A program made the translations under genes and the position numbers. The notes under the pieces were generated by a model, which ran no database searches, was not told where the DNA came from, and saw only the letters and a list, made by a program, of their open reading frames with translations. From contig NZ_BMMH01000003.1 in the NCBI RefSeq assembly GCF_014645735.1, forward strand, positions 372,001-436,000: DNA of 64,000 nt, written 5' to 3'. Source of the stretch: Nocardia jinanensis. GTDB lineage: Bacteria > Actinomycetota > Actinomycetes > Mycobacteriales > Mycobacteriaceae. This document shows, one piece after another, positions 33,137-41,919 of this stretch (position 1 is its first letter; each line of letters starts with the position of its first letter).

Positions 33137-34332
33137 CCGAGCGGGTGTACGTCGCCGGTGTCGGGATGACGAAATTCGAGAAGATCCAGTCCCGGGACTG
33201 GACTTATCCGGAGATGGTCGCGGAAGCGACCGGCCAGGCGCTCGCCGACGCCGGAGTGTCCTACGACCAGGTGCAACGCGCGGCGGTCGGCTACGTCTTC
33301 CAGCCGTCCGCAGCGGGTCAGCGGGCGCTCTACGAAATCGGGCTCACCGGTATCCCCGTGGTGAACGTGAACAACAATTGCGCCACCGGATCCACCGCAC
33401 TGGTCCTGGCCCGCGAATGGGTGCAGGCCGGGCTGGCCGATATCGTGCTCGCGGTCGGATTCGAGCAGATGACCAAACAGGCGATGGCCGGTGACGGCAC
33501 CATCCCGAAGGTCACCACGGTCGACTGGCATATGGACGCGCTGAAGGCCGCCGCCGGATTCAGCGGCGCCCCGATGACCGCCCAGTTCTTCGGCGCCGCG
33601 GCCGCCGAACACATGTTGCGATACGGGACGACCCGGGAACAACTCGCCCAGGTCGCGGTGAAGAACCACGAACACTCCACCCGCAATCCGAAAGCCCAGT
33701 TCCAGGACGCCTACACCCTCGACCAGGTACTCGGCGACAAACTCGTCTCCGATCCGCTGACCCGCTCGCAGTGCTCCCCCATGTCCGACGGCGCGGGCGC
33801 GGCAGTCCTGGTGAGCGAGCGGTACGTCCGGGAGCACGGGCTCGATCGTGCGGTACCGATCCTGGCCCAGGAGTTGGTGACCGATACCGGCGCCTCGTTC
33901 GAATCGGGTTCGATGATCGACGTGGTGGGCGCGCCCATGGCCCGGGCGGCCGGGCGGCGGGTCCTGGAAACCGCGGGGGTCGGGATCGACGATATCGACG
34001 TCCTCGAACTGCACGACTGCTTCTCCATCAACGAACTGCTCACCTACGAGGCGCTGGGCCTGTGCGGTGCGGGCGAATCCGGTGAGCTGGTCGAATCGGG
34101 CGCCACCACCTACGGCGGACGCTGGGTGGTGAACCCGTCGGGCGGGCTCATCTCGAAGGGCCATCCGCTCGGCGCCACCGGGCTCGCCCAGTGCACCGAA
34201 CTGGTCACCCAGGTACGCGGGAACGCCGGGGATCGGCAGGTGGCGGGCGCACAGCTGGGACTCGCCCATAATCTCGGTCTCGGCGGAGCCTGCGTGGTGA
34301 CCCTGTACGGGGCACCGGGCACGGTCTCCTAG
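33133..34332 (+). CDS. Thiolase / SCP-x-type acetyl-CoA acetyltransferase (lipid-transfer protein)
   Basis: A 399-residue thiolase with catalytic residues present: C83 in VNNNCATGSTAL, the HDCFSINE histidine, and the GHPLGATG motif near the C-terminus. The pattern matches SCP-x/Ltp-type thiolases of steroid and fatty-acid degradation, which cleave 3-ketoacyl-CoA thiols in the cytosol. It follows two MIRU-like units and a coupled ATG. In the same operon the other two thiolase-fold proteins lack the cysteine, so this is probably the catalytically competent one. Confidence 0.85.
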   Translation: MTERVYVAGVGMTKFEKIQSRDWTYPEMVAEATGQALADAGVSYDQVQRAAVGYVFQPSAAGQRALYEIGLTGIPVVNVNNNCATGSTALVLAREWVQAGLADIVLAVGFEQMTKQAMAGDGTIPKVTTVDWHMDALKAAAGFSGAPMTAQFFGAAAAEHMLRYGTTREQLAQVAVKNHEHSTRNPKAQFQDAYTLDQVLGDKLVSDPLTRSQCSPMSDGAGAAVLVSERYVREHGLDRAVPILAQELVTDTGASFESGSMIDVVGAPMARAAGRRVLETAGVGIDDIDVLELHDCFSINELLTYEALGLCGAGESGELVESGATTYGGRWVVNPSGGLISKGHPLGATGLAQCTELVTQVRGNAGDRQVAGAQLGLAHNLGLGGACVVTLYGAPGTVS

Positions 34333-34342
34333 AGTTTCGATC

Positions 34343-35041
34343 ATGACGCGAGCCCGGGCGAAGGCGATGGACGAGGTGCCGCCGCCTGCCGTCCCGGCCT
34401 CGTCCGGGCCGGATCCGGCCGACGATCCGGCCCTACCGACCGATCAACGCCTGGTCCTGGCCGCCGAACGGCTTTTCGCCGAACGCGGGATCGACGCGGT
34501 ATCCCTGCGTTCGGTGATGGCGGAGGCCGGCGCGAACGTCGCATCGGTCCATTATCATTTCGGCTCCAAGGACGCGCTGGTCGAAGCGCTGATCAGCAGG
34601 CGCAGCGAACAATTGCACACCCGCCGCGCCGAACTGCTCGACGCGGTCGAGGCCTCCGGTACGCCGGATGCCCGCGCCCTCGCCGACGCCTTCGTCCGCC
34701 CGGTCGGTGAACTCGCCGCCACGGGTGGGACTCCGTGGATCCGCCTGGTCGCGGGCATCATGAGCGGTAATCACCCCGCCCTGGCCCGGTTGACCGAGGG
34801 GTTCGCCCCACAGGCCCAGCGCTTCAATGCCCTGCTGGAGCAGATCGCTCCGGAAACCGCGCCCCGCACGCGGCGCTTCCGGCTCACCCAGGCGATGAAC
34901 CTGACCTTCCAGACCCTCGGCGACCCGGACGGTCTGCGGGGCATGCTCGCGCTCAGCGGAACCCGGCTCTCCGCCGGTGAACTACTCACCGAACTGATCG
35001 ATACGGTCACCGCGATCCTCACCGGCCCTCCGGACCGATGA
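34343..35041 (+). CDS. TetR family regulator closing the thiolase operon
   Basis: A 232-residue TetR-type protein: RLVLAAERLFAERGIDAVSLRSVMAEAGANVASVHYHFGSKDALVEALI is the DNA-binding region (residues ~33-80), followed by an all-helical ligand domain. It begins 10 bases after the thiolase, so it is likely cotranscribed. Its recognition region is nearly the same as that of the TetR at 62087 (AGANPAAVHYHFGSK), and both have TCAATCA/TGATTGA palindromes near their operons. Confidence 0.85.
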   Translation: MTRARAKAMDEVPPPAVPASSGPDPADDPALPTDQRLVLAAERLFAERGIDAVSLRSVMAEAGANVASVHYHFGSKDALVEALISRRSEQLHTRRAELLDAVEASGTPDARALADAFVRPVGELAATGGTPWIRLVAGIMSGNHPALARLTEGFAPQAQRFNALLEQIAPETAPRTRRFRLTQAMNLTFQTLGDPDGLRGMLALSGTRLSAGELLTELIDTVTAILTGPPDR

Positions 35042-35116
35042 GAATCGCGGGTGGCCGTGCGGACCTGCCTCGCCGAACGGACGCCCGCCCCGACCCCCGG
35101 GCCAGTGGCGGCCGGT

Positions 35117-36886
35117 TCAGAGACGCTGTGGTGCGGCGATACCGAGCAGATCCAGACCCTGGGCCAGGGTGCGTGCAGCCAAGTGGCACAGCGCGATCCG
35201 GTTGCCGCGCACGGGTTCCGGGGCTACCAGCACCGGACAGGAGTCGTAGAACGCGGTGAACGCGCGCGCCAGGTCGTAGAGATAGCCGGCCAGGCGGTGC
35301 GGTTCGAGGGTCGCGGCGACCTCGTCGAGGACAGTCGCACAACCATCCAGTGCCAGCGCGAGTTCGCGCTCCGCGGGCTCCAGGGGCACCGCCGCTTCGA
35401 CCACCGCCGCGGTCGATTCACCCGCACGCCGCAGGATCGAGCGGATACGGGCGTGCGCGTACTGCAAGTACACGCCGGTGTTGCCGTTGAACGCCGTCAT
35501 CCGCACCGGATCGAAGGAATAATCCTTGACCCGTGAGGTCGACAGGTCCGCGTATTTCACCGCACCGATCCCGGCCTGCTCGGCGATCGAGTCCAGCTCG
35601 TGTGCGGGCAGATCCGGGTTCTTCTCGGCGACCACGGCGCGGGCTCCGGCAACAGCGTCGTCGAGCAGATCCATCAGGCGCACAGTGCCACCGGCCCGCG
35701 TCTTGAACGGCTTTCCATCGGGACCGAGAATCGTGCCGTAGGAGACATGATCGACCCCGATCGTGTCGGTGAGCCAGCCCGCCCGCCGGGCCGCCTCGAA
35801 GACCAGCCGGAAGTGCAGCGACTGCCGGGAATCGGTCACGTAGAGGAGGCGGTCGGCGCGCAGCTCGGTGATCCGGTAGCGGATGGCGGCGAGATCGGTG
35901 CTGTCGTAACCGTAGCCACCGTCGCTCTTGCGGACCATCAGCACCGCTGGTTCGCCATCTGGACCGGTGACCTGTTCGGAGAGGACGACGACCGCGCCGT
36001 CACTGTCCACCGCGACGCCTTTGCTCACGAGTTCGTCGACGGTGTCGGCGAGCATCTCGTTGTAGAACGATTCCCCGACATAGTCGTCCGGGGTGAGCAG
36101 CACACCGAGCCGGGCGTAGATGGCCCCGAACGCCTTCTCCGATTCCGCGACGATATCCCGCCACCGCGCCACAGTGTCCGCATCGCCGCGCTGTAGCGCC
36201 ACCACCCGGGTACGGGCCCGGTCGGCGAATTCGCCGTCGGCGTCGAAACGAGCGCGCGCGGCCTTGTACAGGGCGTCGAGTGCTGAGACCGCACTGGTCG
36301 CCGAGTCGATCTCCGCGGTATGCCAGCGCAGCTCGGGGTGTTCGTCCAGATACTGGATGAGCATGCCGAACTGGGTGCCCCAATCGCCGAGGTGGTTGAC
36401 CCGGACGACATCGGCGCCACGGAACCCGAACACCCGCGCGAGGCTGTCACCGATGATCGTGGTGCGCAGATGGCCGACGTGCATCTCCTTGGCCACGTTC
36501 GGCGCGGAATAGTCGATCACCACCCGCCGGCCGGTCTCGGGGGCGCCCATTCCGAGCCGGTCATCGGCCAGCCTGGCCGCGACCTGCTCCCATATCGTGT
36601 GGTCGGCCAGGTCGATGTTCAGGAACCCGGGCCCGCTGCGTTCGACCGCGGCGAGGGCCGAACCATCGGCGAGGCCGAGTTCCGCGGCGATGGCCGCGGC
36701 CAACTCGGCCGGGGCCGTCCGGGATTTCCTCGCCAGCCGAAGCGCCGCGTCGGCCTGGAAATCGGCGCGCTCGGATCGGCGCACCGCCGGGTCGGCTCCG
36801 GCGAATTCCGGTCGGACTCGGACCATCGCCTCGGATACGGCAATGCGAACTAGTCCGAGCAGCGGCACGACACCAGTGGAGGGCAC
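35117..36886 (-). CDS. argS: Arginyl-tRNA synthetase, E. coli/eukaryote-like type
   Basis: 589 residues from GTG 36886 (AGGA seven bases upstream). Class I motifs: HVGH at residues 136-139 in SAPNVAKEMHVGHLR, and KPFKTR at 392-397 replacing KMSKS, followed by AGGTVRLMDLLDDA. The C-terminal helical anticodon domain includes NTGVYLQYAHARIRSILR. These motifs are the E. coli ArgS type; the housekeeping ArgS of mycobacteria has a different signature (NPTGPIHIGG, VRMSKR). I therefore infer a second, acquired ArgS with possible roles in drug tolerance or tRNA-dependent metabolism; the rest of the genome must be checked. Confidence 0.9.
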   Translation of the reverse strand: MPSTGVVPLLGLVRIAVSEAMVRVRPEFAGADPAVRRSERADFQADAALRLARKSRTAPAELAAAIAAELGLADGSALAAVERSGPGFLNIDLADHTIWEQVAARLADDRLGMGAPETGRRVVIDYSAPNVAKEMHVGHLRTTIIGDSLARVFGFRGADVVRVNHLGDWGTQFGMLIQYLDEHPELRWHTAEIDSATSAVSALDALYKAARARFDADGEFADRARTRVVALQRGDADTVARWRDIVAESEKAFGAIYARLGVLLTPDDYVGESFYNEMLADTVDELVSKGVAVDSDGAVVVLSEQVTGPDGEPAVLMVRKSDGGYGYDSTDLAAIRYRITELRADRLLYVTDSRQSLHFRLVFEAARRAGWLTDTIGVDHVSYGTILGPDGKPFKTRAGGTVRLMDLLDDAVAGARAVVAEKNPDLPAHELDSIAEQAGIGAVKYADLSTSRVKDYSFDPVRMTAFNGNTGVYLQYAHARIRSILRRAGESTAAVVEAAVPLEPAERELALALDGCATVLDEVAATLEPHRLAGYLYDLARAFTAFYDSCPVLVAPEPVRGNRIALCHLAARTLAQGLDLLGIAAPQRL

Positions 36887-37126
36887 CCGAGATCCTTTCG
36901 TGGGAGGGAAAGGCTCAGTATCGCAGCACCACTCGTTCAGCACGGGGTACCGAATCGCCGTTTCCGGCTCGCATCGATGAACGGCAGCGGTGCACATGGC
37001 CGGTCGCGTCGACGCTACTGGGCGATGCCGCTACCGCCGCGATGGCGTGGACGTGAAGGCACTGACCGGACCCGGTCCGCGTCATCGTCGGCGCGGTACG
37101 CCGACCGGGCTGCACCCTCCGGAGTA

Positions 37127-38131
37127 CTAATCGGTCGATTCCATCAGCAGATGCTCCAAGCTGGCAGTCCGGTCGGAGTAGCTGCGGACACCGATGACCG
37201 CGACGAACTCGCGATCACCGGCACGGCGCTGCAGCAAGCTCCAATTGTTGGCCAGATACCAACTCGCTCCGGGAGTACCGCGCGGCCCCAATCCCGCGCA
37301 ATAGATGCAGTATCGACCGGGGTACAGGTCCGGGCTCGGTCGCGACCGCACGATGATGCCGATATTGCGGTCCCTGCTCGACTCATAGCTGCTTCCATCG
37401 CTCAACTCCAGGCGCCCCGGATAGAAGCCGCTGTCGGCATGGCAGTCCCGGATGGTGGCCAGCGGGAATTCGACGCTTTCGAGATGCTTACGTGTGCAGT
37501 CGTTGCTCGTGAACCCGAAGCTGATATACGGACGGTCGAAGTGCGCGGCCATTTCGCGGTCGCTCTGGAAATAGATCGGGAACCTGGTGTAGCGCTGGAG
37601 TAAGGAGAACACATACAGCAGCCCGCGAATATCGTTCTCCGGCAACATGGTCGGAGCGTCTATGCGACGATGAGGCGTGAGAAGACCGGCGGACCTCCCG
37701 AATCGGCGCTGCCGGGGAATTTCGGCTTCCCAGCGTGCTTCCACGGATGGCCCGGTCAGCTCGAGAGTCGGGTACACCAGGGTTGTCCCGAGGGTGGCCG
37801 CCTCAGCGCCGAGGAATTCTTGAAGTTGAATGTCGGCACCCGTTTGCCCGGCATGGTGCGAGCCAGGGGCGGCAGAGGCCGAATCGGCCATCTGAAACAA
37901 TCCTTCCACCGTCCACCCCGGAAACATTTTCTCGAGAACCCGGCGGTGATAGTAGCGGGGAAGGCCGACCATTCGGCCCGAGAGCCATTGGTAGTACTGC
38001 GCTTTGGCCGGACCGTGACCGCGGAGAACGGGTGGGTCCAGCTGTGCCGCGCACCTGTCGTACGCCGCGAGGAAATCTGGATGACTATTGAGGTGCCGCT
38101 CCGCCAGCAGCATCTTGAGTACGGTTGCCAA
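37127..38131 (-). CDS. Uncharacterised protein with XRE-like N-terminus
   Basis: A 334-residue protein. Residues 1-80 (LKMLLAERHLNSHPDFLAAY, then AQYYQWLSGRMVGLPRYYHRRVLEKMFPGWTVEGLF) look like a degenerate helix-turn-helix of actinomycete XRE-like proteins. Residues ~160-334 form a conserved-looking alpha/beta domain (FPIYFQSDREMAAHF, FGFTSNDCTRKHLESVEF, GRYCIYCAGLGPRGTPGASWYL) that I cannot assign. There is no transmembrane helix. It lies downstream of the IPT-repeat gene, separated by a terminator hairpin. Confidence 0.6.
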   Translation of the reverse strand: MATVLKMLLAERHLNSHPDFLAAYDRCAAQLDPPVLRGHGPAKAQYYQWLSGRMVGLPRYYHRRVLEKMFPGWTVEGLFQMADSASAAPGSHHAGQTGADIQLQEFLGAEAATLGTTLVYPTLELTGPSVEARWEAEIPRQRRFGRSAGLLTPHRRIDAPTMLPENDIRGLLYVFSLLQRYTRFPIYFQSDREMAAHFDRPYISFGFTSNDCTRKHLESVEFPLATIRDCHADSGFYPGRLELSDGSSYESSRDRNIGIIVRSRPSPDLYPGRYCIYCAGLGPRGTPGASWYLANNWSLLQRRAGDREFVAVIGVRSYSDRTASLEHLLMESTD

Positions 38132-38202
38132 CGAAACCCCTTACCCCTGCGGCTTGCGCCCACGGCCGCCTGTCGCTGTTCGCTCAACCCACACCACAAT
38201 GC

Positions 38203-38241
38203 GGCTGGGCCGCCGGTAATAACCCCTGCGACGGCCCAGCC
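38203..38241 (-). terminator. Terminator hairpin after the IPT-repeat gene
   Basis: GGCTGGGCCG (38203-38212) and CGGCCCAGCC (38232-38241) form a perfect 10-bp stem with a 19-base loop, directly downstream of the IPT-repeat stop at 38252 on the minus strand. Confidence 0.65.
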
Positions 38242-38251
38242 CCATCAGTCG

Positions 38252-41200
38252 TCACACGTAGGTGTAGGCGACACCGTTGGTGGTTCCTCCTGCGGTGGTT
38301 GTAGTGATTTGTACGGTACCCGTCCCGGCGGGGGCGACGGCCGTGATCTGGAGGCCGGAGTCCACGGTGAACGAGGCCGCGGGTGTGGCACCGAAGTTCA
38401 CCGCGGTGGCTCCCGTCAAGTTTATCCCGGCGAGGACGACTGTCGTTCCACCGCTTTCCGGCCCGGTATTCGGTATCACCACGGTCAGGCTGGGAAGCCC
38501 GACGTAGGTGTAGGCGACGCCGTTACTGGTCCCGCCTGCGCTGGTCACGGTGACCTGCACGGTACCTGTACCGGCGGGGACGACGGCCGTGATCTGGGTT
38601 GCCGAGTCCACAGTGAACGAAGTCGCCGGTGTGGCACCGAAGCTGACCGCGGAGGCAGTGGACAGCGCAGCCCCGGTGAGGACGACTATCGTCCCGCCGG
38701 CTTCCAAACCCACATTCGGAAGCACCGTGGTCAGAACGGGTACCGGAATATACGTGTAGGCGACGCCGTTGCTGGTACCGCCGAGTGTGGTGACGGTGAG
38801 TTGCACCGTTCCCGTACCGGCGGGGACGACGGCCGTGATCTGGGTTGCCGAGTCCACAGTGAACGAAGTCGCCGGTGTAGCACCGAAGCTGACCGCGGTG
38901 GCTCCGGCCAGCCCGGTGCCGGTGACGACGACCGTTGTCCCGCCGGCTTCCAAACCCACATTCGGAAGCACCGTGGTCAGAACGGGTACCGGAATGTACG
39001 TGTAGGCGACACCGTTGCTGGTTCCTCCGGGTGTGGTGACGGTGATTTGCCCGGTCCCGGTCCCTGCCGGGGCGACCGCGGTGATCTGGGTAGCGGAGTC
39101 CACGGTGAACGAAGTCGCCGGTGTGGCACCGAAAGTCACCGCGGTGGCTCCCGCCAGCCCCGTCCCGGTGAGGACAACCGTCGTCCCGCCGGACGCCGGG
39201 CCCACATTCGGAACCACAGTGGTCAGGGCGGGAACCGCGACGTAGGTGTAGCCGACGCCGTTACTGACTCCACCCGCGGTGGTCACGGTGAGTTGCACGG
39301 TCCCGGTCCCTGCCGGGGCGACCGCGGTGATCTGGGTAGCGGAGTCCACGGTGAACGAAGTCGCCGGTGTGGCACCGAAAGTCACCGCGGTGGCTCCCGC
39401 CAGCGCCGTCCCGGTGAGGACAACCGTCGTGCCACCCGCGACCGGGCCCACATTCGGAACCACAGTGGTCAGGGCGGGAACCGCGACGTAGGTATAGGCG
39501 ACGCCGTTACTGACTCCACCCGCGGTGGTCACGGCGACCTGAACGGTGCCCGTTCCGGCCGGGGCGACCGCGGTGATCTGCGTAGCGGAGTCCACGGTGA
39601 ACGAAGTCGCCGGTGTGGCACCGAAAGTGACCGCGGTGGCTCCCGTCAATCCCGTTCCGGTGAGAACAACCGTCGTGCCACCCGTTACCGGGCCCACATT
39701 CGGAACGACCGTCGTCAGGGTGGGAACCGCGACGTAGGTGTAGGCGATGCCGTTGCTGTTTCCACCTGCGGTGGTCACGGTGACCTGCACGGTGCCCGTT
39801 CCGGCCGGGGCGACCGCGGTGATCTGCGTAGCGGAGTCGACGGTGAACGAAGTCGCCGGTGTGGCACCGAAAGTGACCGCAGTGGCTCCGGTCAGTCCGG
39901 TCCCGGTGAGAACGACGGTTGTCCCGCCCGTTACCGGGCCCACATTGGGAACCGCCGTGGTGAGGGTGGGCACCGGAATGTAGGTGTACGCGAGGCCGTT
40001 GCTGGTTCCGCCCACGGTGGTGACGGTGACCTGCACGGTGCCTGTTCCGGCGGGGGCGACCGCGGTGATCTGCGTATCGGAGCCGACGGTGAACGAAGTG
40101 GCCGGCGTACCACCGAAAGTGACCGCGGTGGCTCCCGTCAATCCCGTTCCGGTGAGGACGACCGTCGTCCCGCCGGTGGCCGGGCCCGAGCTCGGAACCA
40201 GCGTGGTCAGGGTGGGAACCGCGACGTAGACGTAGGCGAGACCGTTGGTGGTTCCACCCGCGGTGGTGACGGTGACCTGCACGGTGCCTGTTCCGGCCGG
40301 GGCGACCGCGGTGATCTGCGTATCGGAGCCGACGGTGAACGAAGTCGCCGGTGTACCACCGAAGTTGACCGCGGATGCAGTGGACAGTCCGGTCCCGGTG
40401 AGGATGACCGTCGTCCCGCCCGCTGTCGGCCCGGTACCGGGAGTCAGGGAGGTCAGGCTGGGGACCGCGGCATAGGTGTAGGACACCCCGTTACTGGTTC
40501 CACCCGAGCCGGTGACGGTGACCTGGACGGTTCCGGTCCCGGGAGGGGCGATGGCGGTGATCTGCGTTGAGGAGTTGATGGTGAAAATGGTCGCGGTGGT
40601 ACCGAACCGCACGGTCAGCGGACCGGTGAACCCGGTGCCGGTTATCGTGACAGTGTTACCGCCCGAGGCGGGCCCCGCGGTCGGCGAGATGGACGTGATA
40701 GTAGGTATCACGACGTAGATGAAGGGGACCGCGCCACTGGTACCACCTGGGCCGGTGACCGTGACCGGCACGATCCCGGCTCCGGCAGGGGATACCGCCG
40801 TGATCTGCGTATCGGAGTCGACGGTGAACGAAGTCGCCGGTGTGCCACCGAAGGCGACCGCGGTGGCTCCCGTCAGACCCGACCCGGTGAGCGTGACCGT
40901 CGTCCCGCCCGAGGTCGACCCTTGGTTGGGGCTGATGCTGTTCAACGCGGGCACCGGGACATAGGTGAAGGGAACCCCGTTGCTGGTGCCACCGGTCGAA
41001 GTGGTAACGGTGACCAGCACCGTACCGGACAGAAAGGCGGGGGCGATGGCGGTGATCTGGGTGGGCGAGTCCACCGTGAAGGATGTCGCCACATTACCGA
41101 ACTTCACGTTCGTGACAATAGGATCGAAGCCGGTGCCGGTTATCGTGACACTGGTATTGGCGGGCCCGGAGGTCGGCGAGAGGGAAGTGATGGTAGGCAT
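38252..41200 (-). CDS. Giant IPT/TIG repeat protein (12 repeats)
   Basis: A 982-residue protein made almost wholly of 12 IPT/TIG immunoglobulin-like repeats of about 82 residues. Each starts like PxLTTVVPNVGPxxGGTTVVLTG, continues with TAVTFGATPATSFTVDSATQ and ends in GTVQVTVTTAGGTSNGVAYTY. IPT repeats normally occur in cell-surface or extracellular proteins, but the N-terminus MPTITSLSPTSGPANTS has no signal peptide, no membrane anchor follows, and no catalytic domain is seen. It has almost no cysteine or lysine. Possible roles are adhesion, or a structural or toxin-fibre-like element delivered by another route. The start ATG 41200 has GGAGGCAGCACC upstream. Confidence 0.85.
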   Translation of the reverse strand: MPTITSLSPTSGPANTSVTITGTGFDPIVTNVKFGNVATSFTVDSPTQITAIAPAFLSGTVLVTVTTSTGGTSNGVPFTYVPVPALNSISPNQGSTSGGTTVTLTGSGLTGATAVAFGGTPATSFTVDSDTQITAVSPAGAGIVPVTVTGPGGTSGAVPFIYVVIPTITSISPTAGPASGGNTVTITGTGFTGPLTVRFGTTATIFTINSSTQITAIAPPGTGTVQVTVTGSGGTSNGVSYTYAAVPSLTSLTPGTGPTAGGTTVILTGTGLSTASAVNFGGTPATSFTVGSDTQITAVAPAGTGTVQVTVTTAGGTTNGLAYVYVAVPTLTTLVPSSGPATGGTTVVLTGTGLTGATAVTFGGTPATSFTVGSDTQITAVAPAGTGTVQVTVTTVGGTSNGLAYTYIPVPTLTTAVPNVGPVTGGTTVVLTGTGLTGATAVTFGATPATSFTVDSATQITAVAPAGTGTVQVTVTTAGGNSNGIAYTYVAVPTLTTVVPNVGPVTGGTTVVLTGTGLTGATAVTFGATPATSFTVDSATQITAVAPAGTGTVQVAVTTAGGVSNGVAYTYVAVPALTTVVPNVGPVAGGTTVVLTGTALAGATAVTFGATPATSFTVDSATQITAVAPAGTGTVQLTVTTAGGVSNGVGYTYVAVPALTTVVPNVGPASGGTTVVLTGTGLAGATAVTFGATPATSFTVDSATQITAVAPAGTGTGQITVTTPGGTSNGVAYTYIPVPVLTTVLPNVGLEAGGTTVVVTGTGLAGATAVSFGATPATSFTVDSATQITAVVPAGTGTVQLTVTTLGGTSNGVAYTYIPVPVLTTVLPNVGLEAGGTIVVLTGAALSTASAVSFGATPATSFTVDSATQITAVVPAGTGTVQVTVTSAGGTSNGVAYTYVGLPSLTVVIPNTGPESGGTTVVLAGINLTGATAVNFGATPAASFTVDSGLQITAVAPAGTGTVQITTTTAGGTTNGVAYTYV
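38490..40480 (-). repeat. In-frame tandem DNA repeats of about 240-246 bp encoding IPT units
   Basis: Successive units share long exact blocks, for example the segment around GTGAACGAAGTCGCCGGTGT recurring every ~245 bases. The central repeats are more alike than the first three, indicating recent expansion by duplication or gene conversion and likely copy-number variation between strains. Confidence 0.75.
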
Positions 41201-41919
41201 GGTGCTGCCTCCTTGTTGCTGAGTTGATGATTCCGCTGCACCGGGGGGCGCCCGACTCTTATTGAATCCCGGCTCTTTCCATTAACACCCTGTGTCGGTT
41301 ACCGGGCAATGCCTCGGCCGATCCGTTTTCGTCCGTTTTCGGACGCGTTCCGGTGCGCCGAAGGCACCGCTACTGCGAACGATCAACCTGTAACCCACTG
41401 TGCCCCTGATGTTTACGACCCACGCGAGCCTGGCGTGTTCCCATCACGTACGTCACAGAGCTGAGGGGTTGCAACCAACCCTGGAAGCTGTGCGTCTGTC
41501 TTTCGTTTTCGCACAGTATGGGTGGTGCCTACACGCGAGCCATCGCCCGCGGCGACCCGTTCGAGTCGCTGGAGGAGAGGATTCAGAATTCACAACGGCA
41601 GACGGCACCCGGACGTTCGCGTTCTCGGAGATCATGATCGCGTTCGGGCAGACCGGTCGCGGTCATACGAGTTCCGCCCGACGAACTGTCGGATGGCCGA
41701 CGGAGCGGCGGCGACGCTATTGAGGGCCGGTCGACGAGCGCGCCTATGAGCGTTATCGGAAATGGACCGGCACCCCGGCCGGGGTGCTGCGCCCCGGCCG
41801 GGACGGGGCGCGGACCTTCGTCGCACTGTGCCGCTGTAATCGAAGTTCGCTGCTGAGGCAGGCGCACTGCCGCGCCTGCCCGAACTTGCCCGGCGCCCGA
41901 CCGGCCGATCGGCCCCGCC
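41201..41919. other. 719-base intergenic stretch, no gene recognised
   Basis: Between the start of the IPT-repeat gene and the end of the FadD gene, both on the minus strand. It must hold the IPT promoter. Short frames on either strand have no family resemblance. Two GC-rich hairpins lie at 41770-41811. Confidence 0.5.
41770..41811 (-). terminator. Two consecutive GC hairpins downstream of fadD
   Basis: GCACCCCGG/CCGGGGTGC (41770-41787) and GCGCCCCG-7 bases-CGGGGCGC (41789-41811). They are about 110 bases beyond the FadD stop and could end its transcript on the minus strand. Confidence 0.45.

Noticed and set aside
38490..40480. Regular direct repeats considered as a CRISPR array
   Set aside because: Units are about 245 bp, in frame, and encode IPT domains; there are no short repeats with unique spacers.
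37670..40570. A 966-residue frame on the plus strand opposite the IPT-repeat gene
   Set aside because: It is the antisense shadow of the repeats: low-complexity Gly/Arg/Asp sequence that mirrors the repeat period. The minus strand encodes a coherent domain protein.
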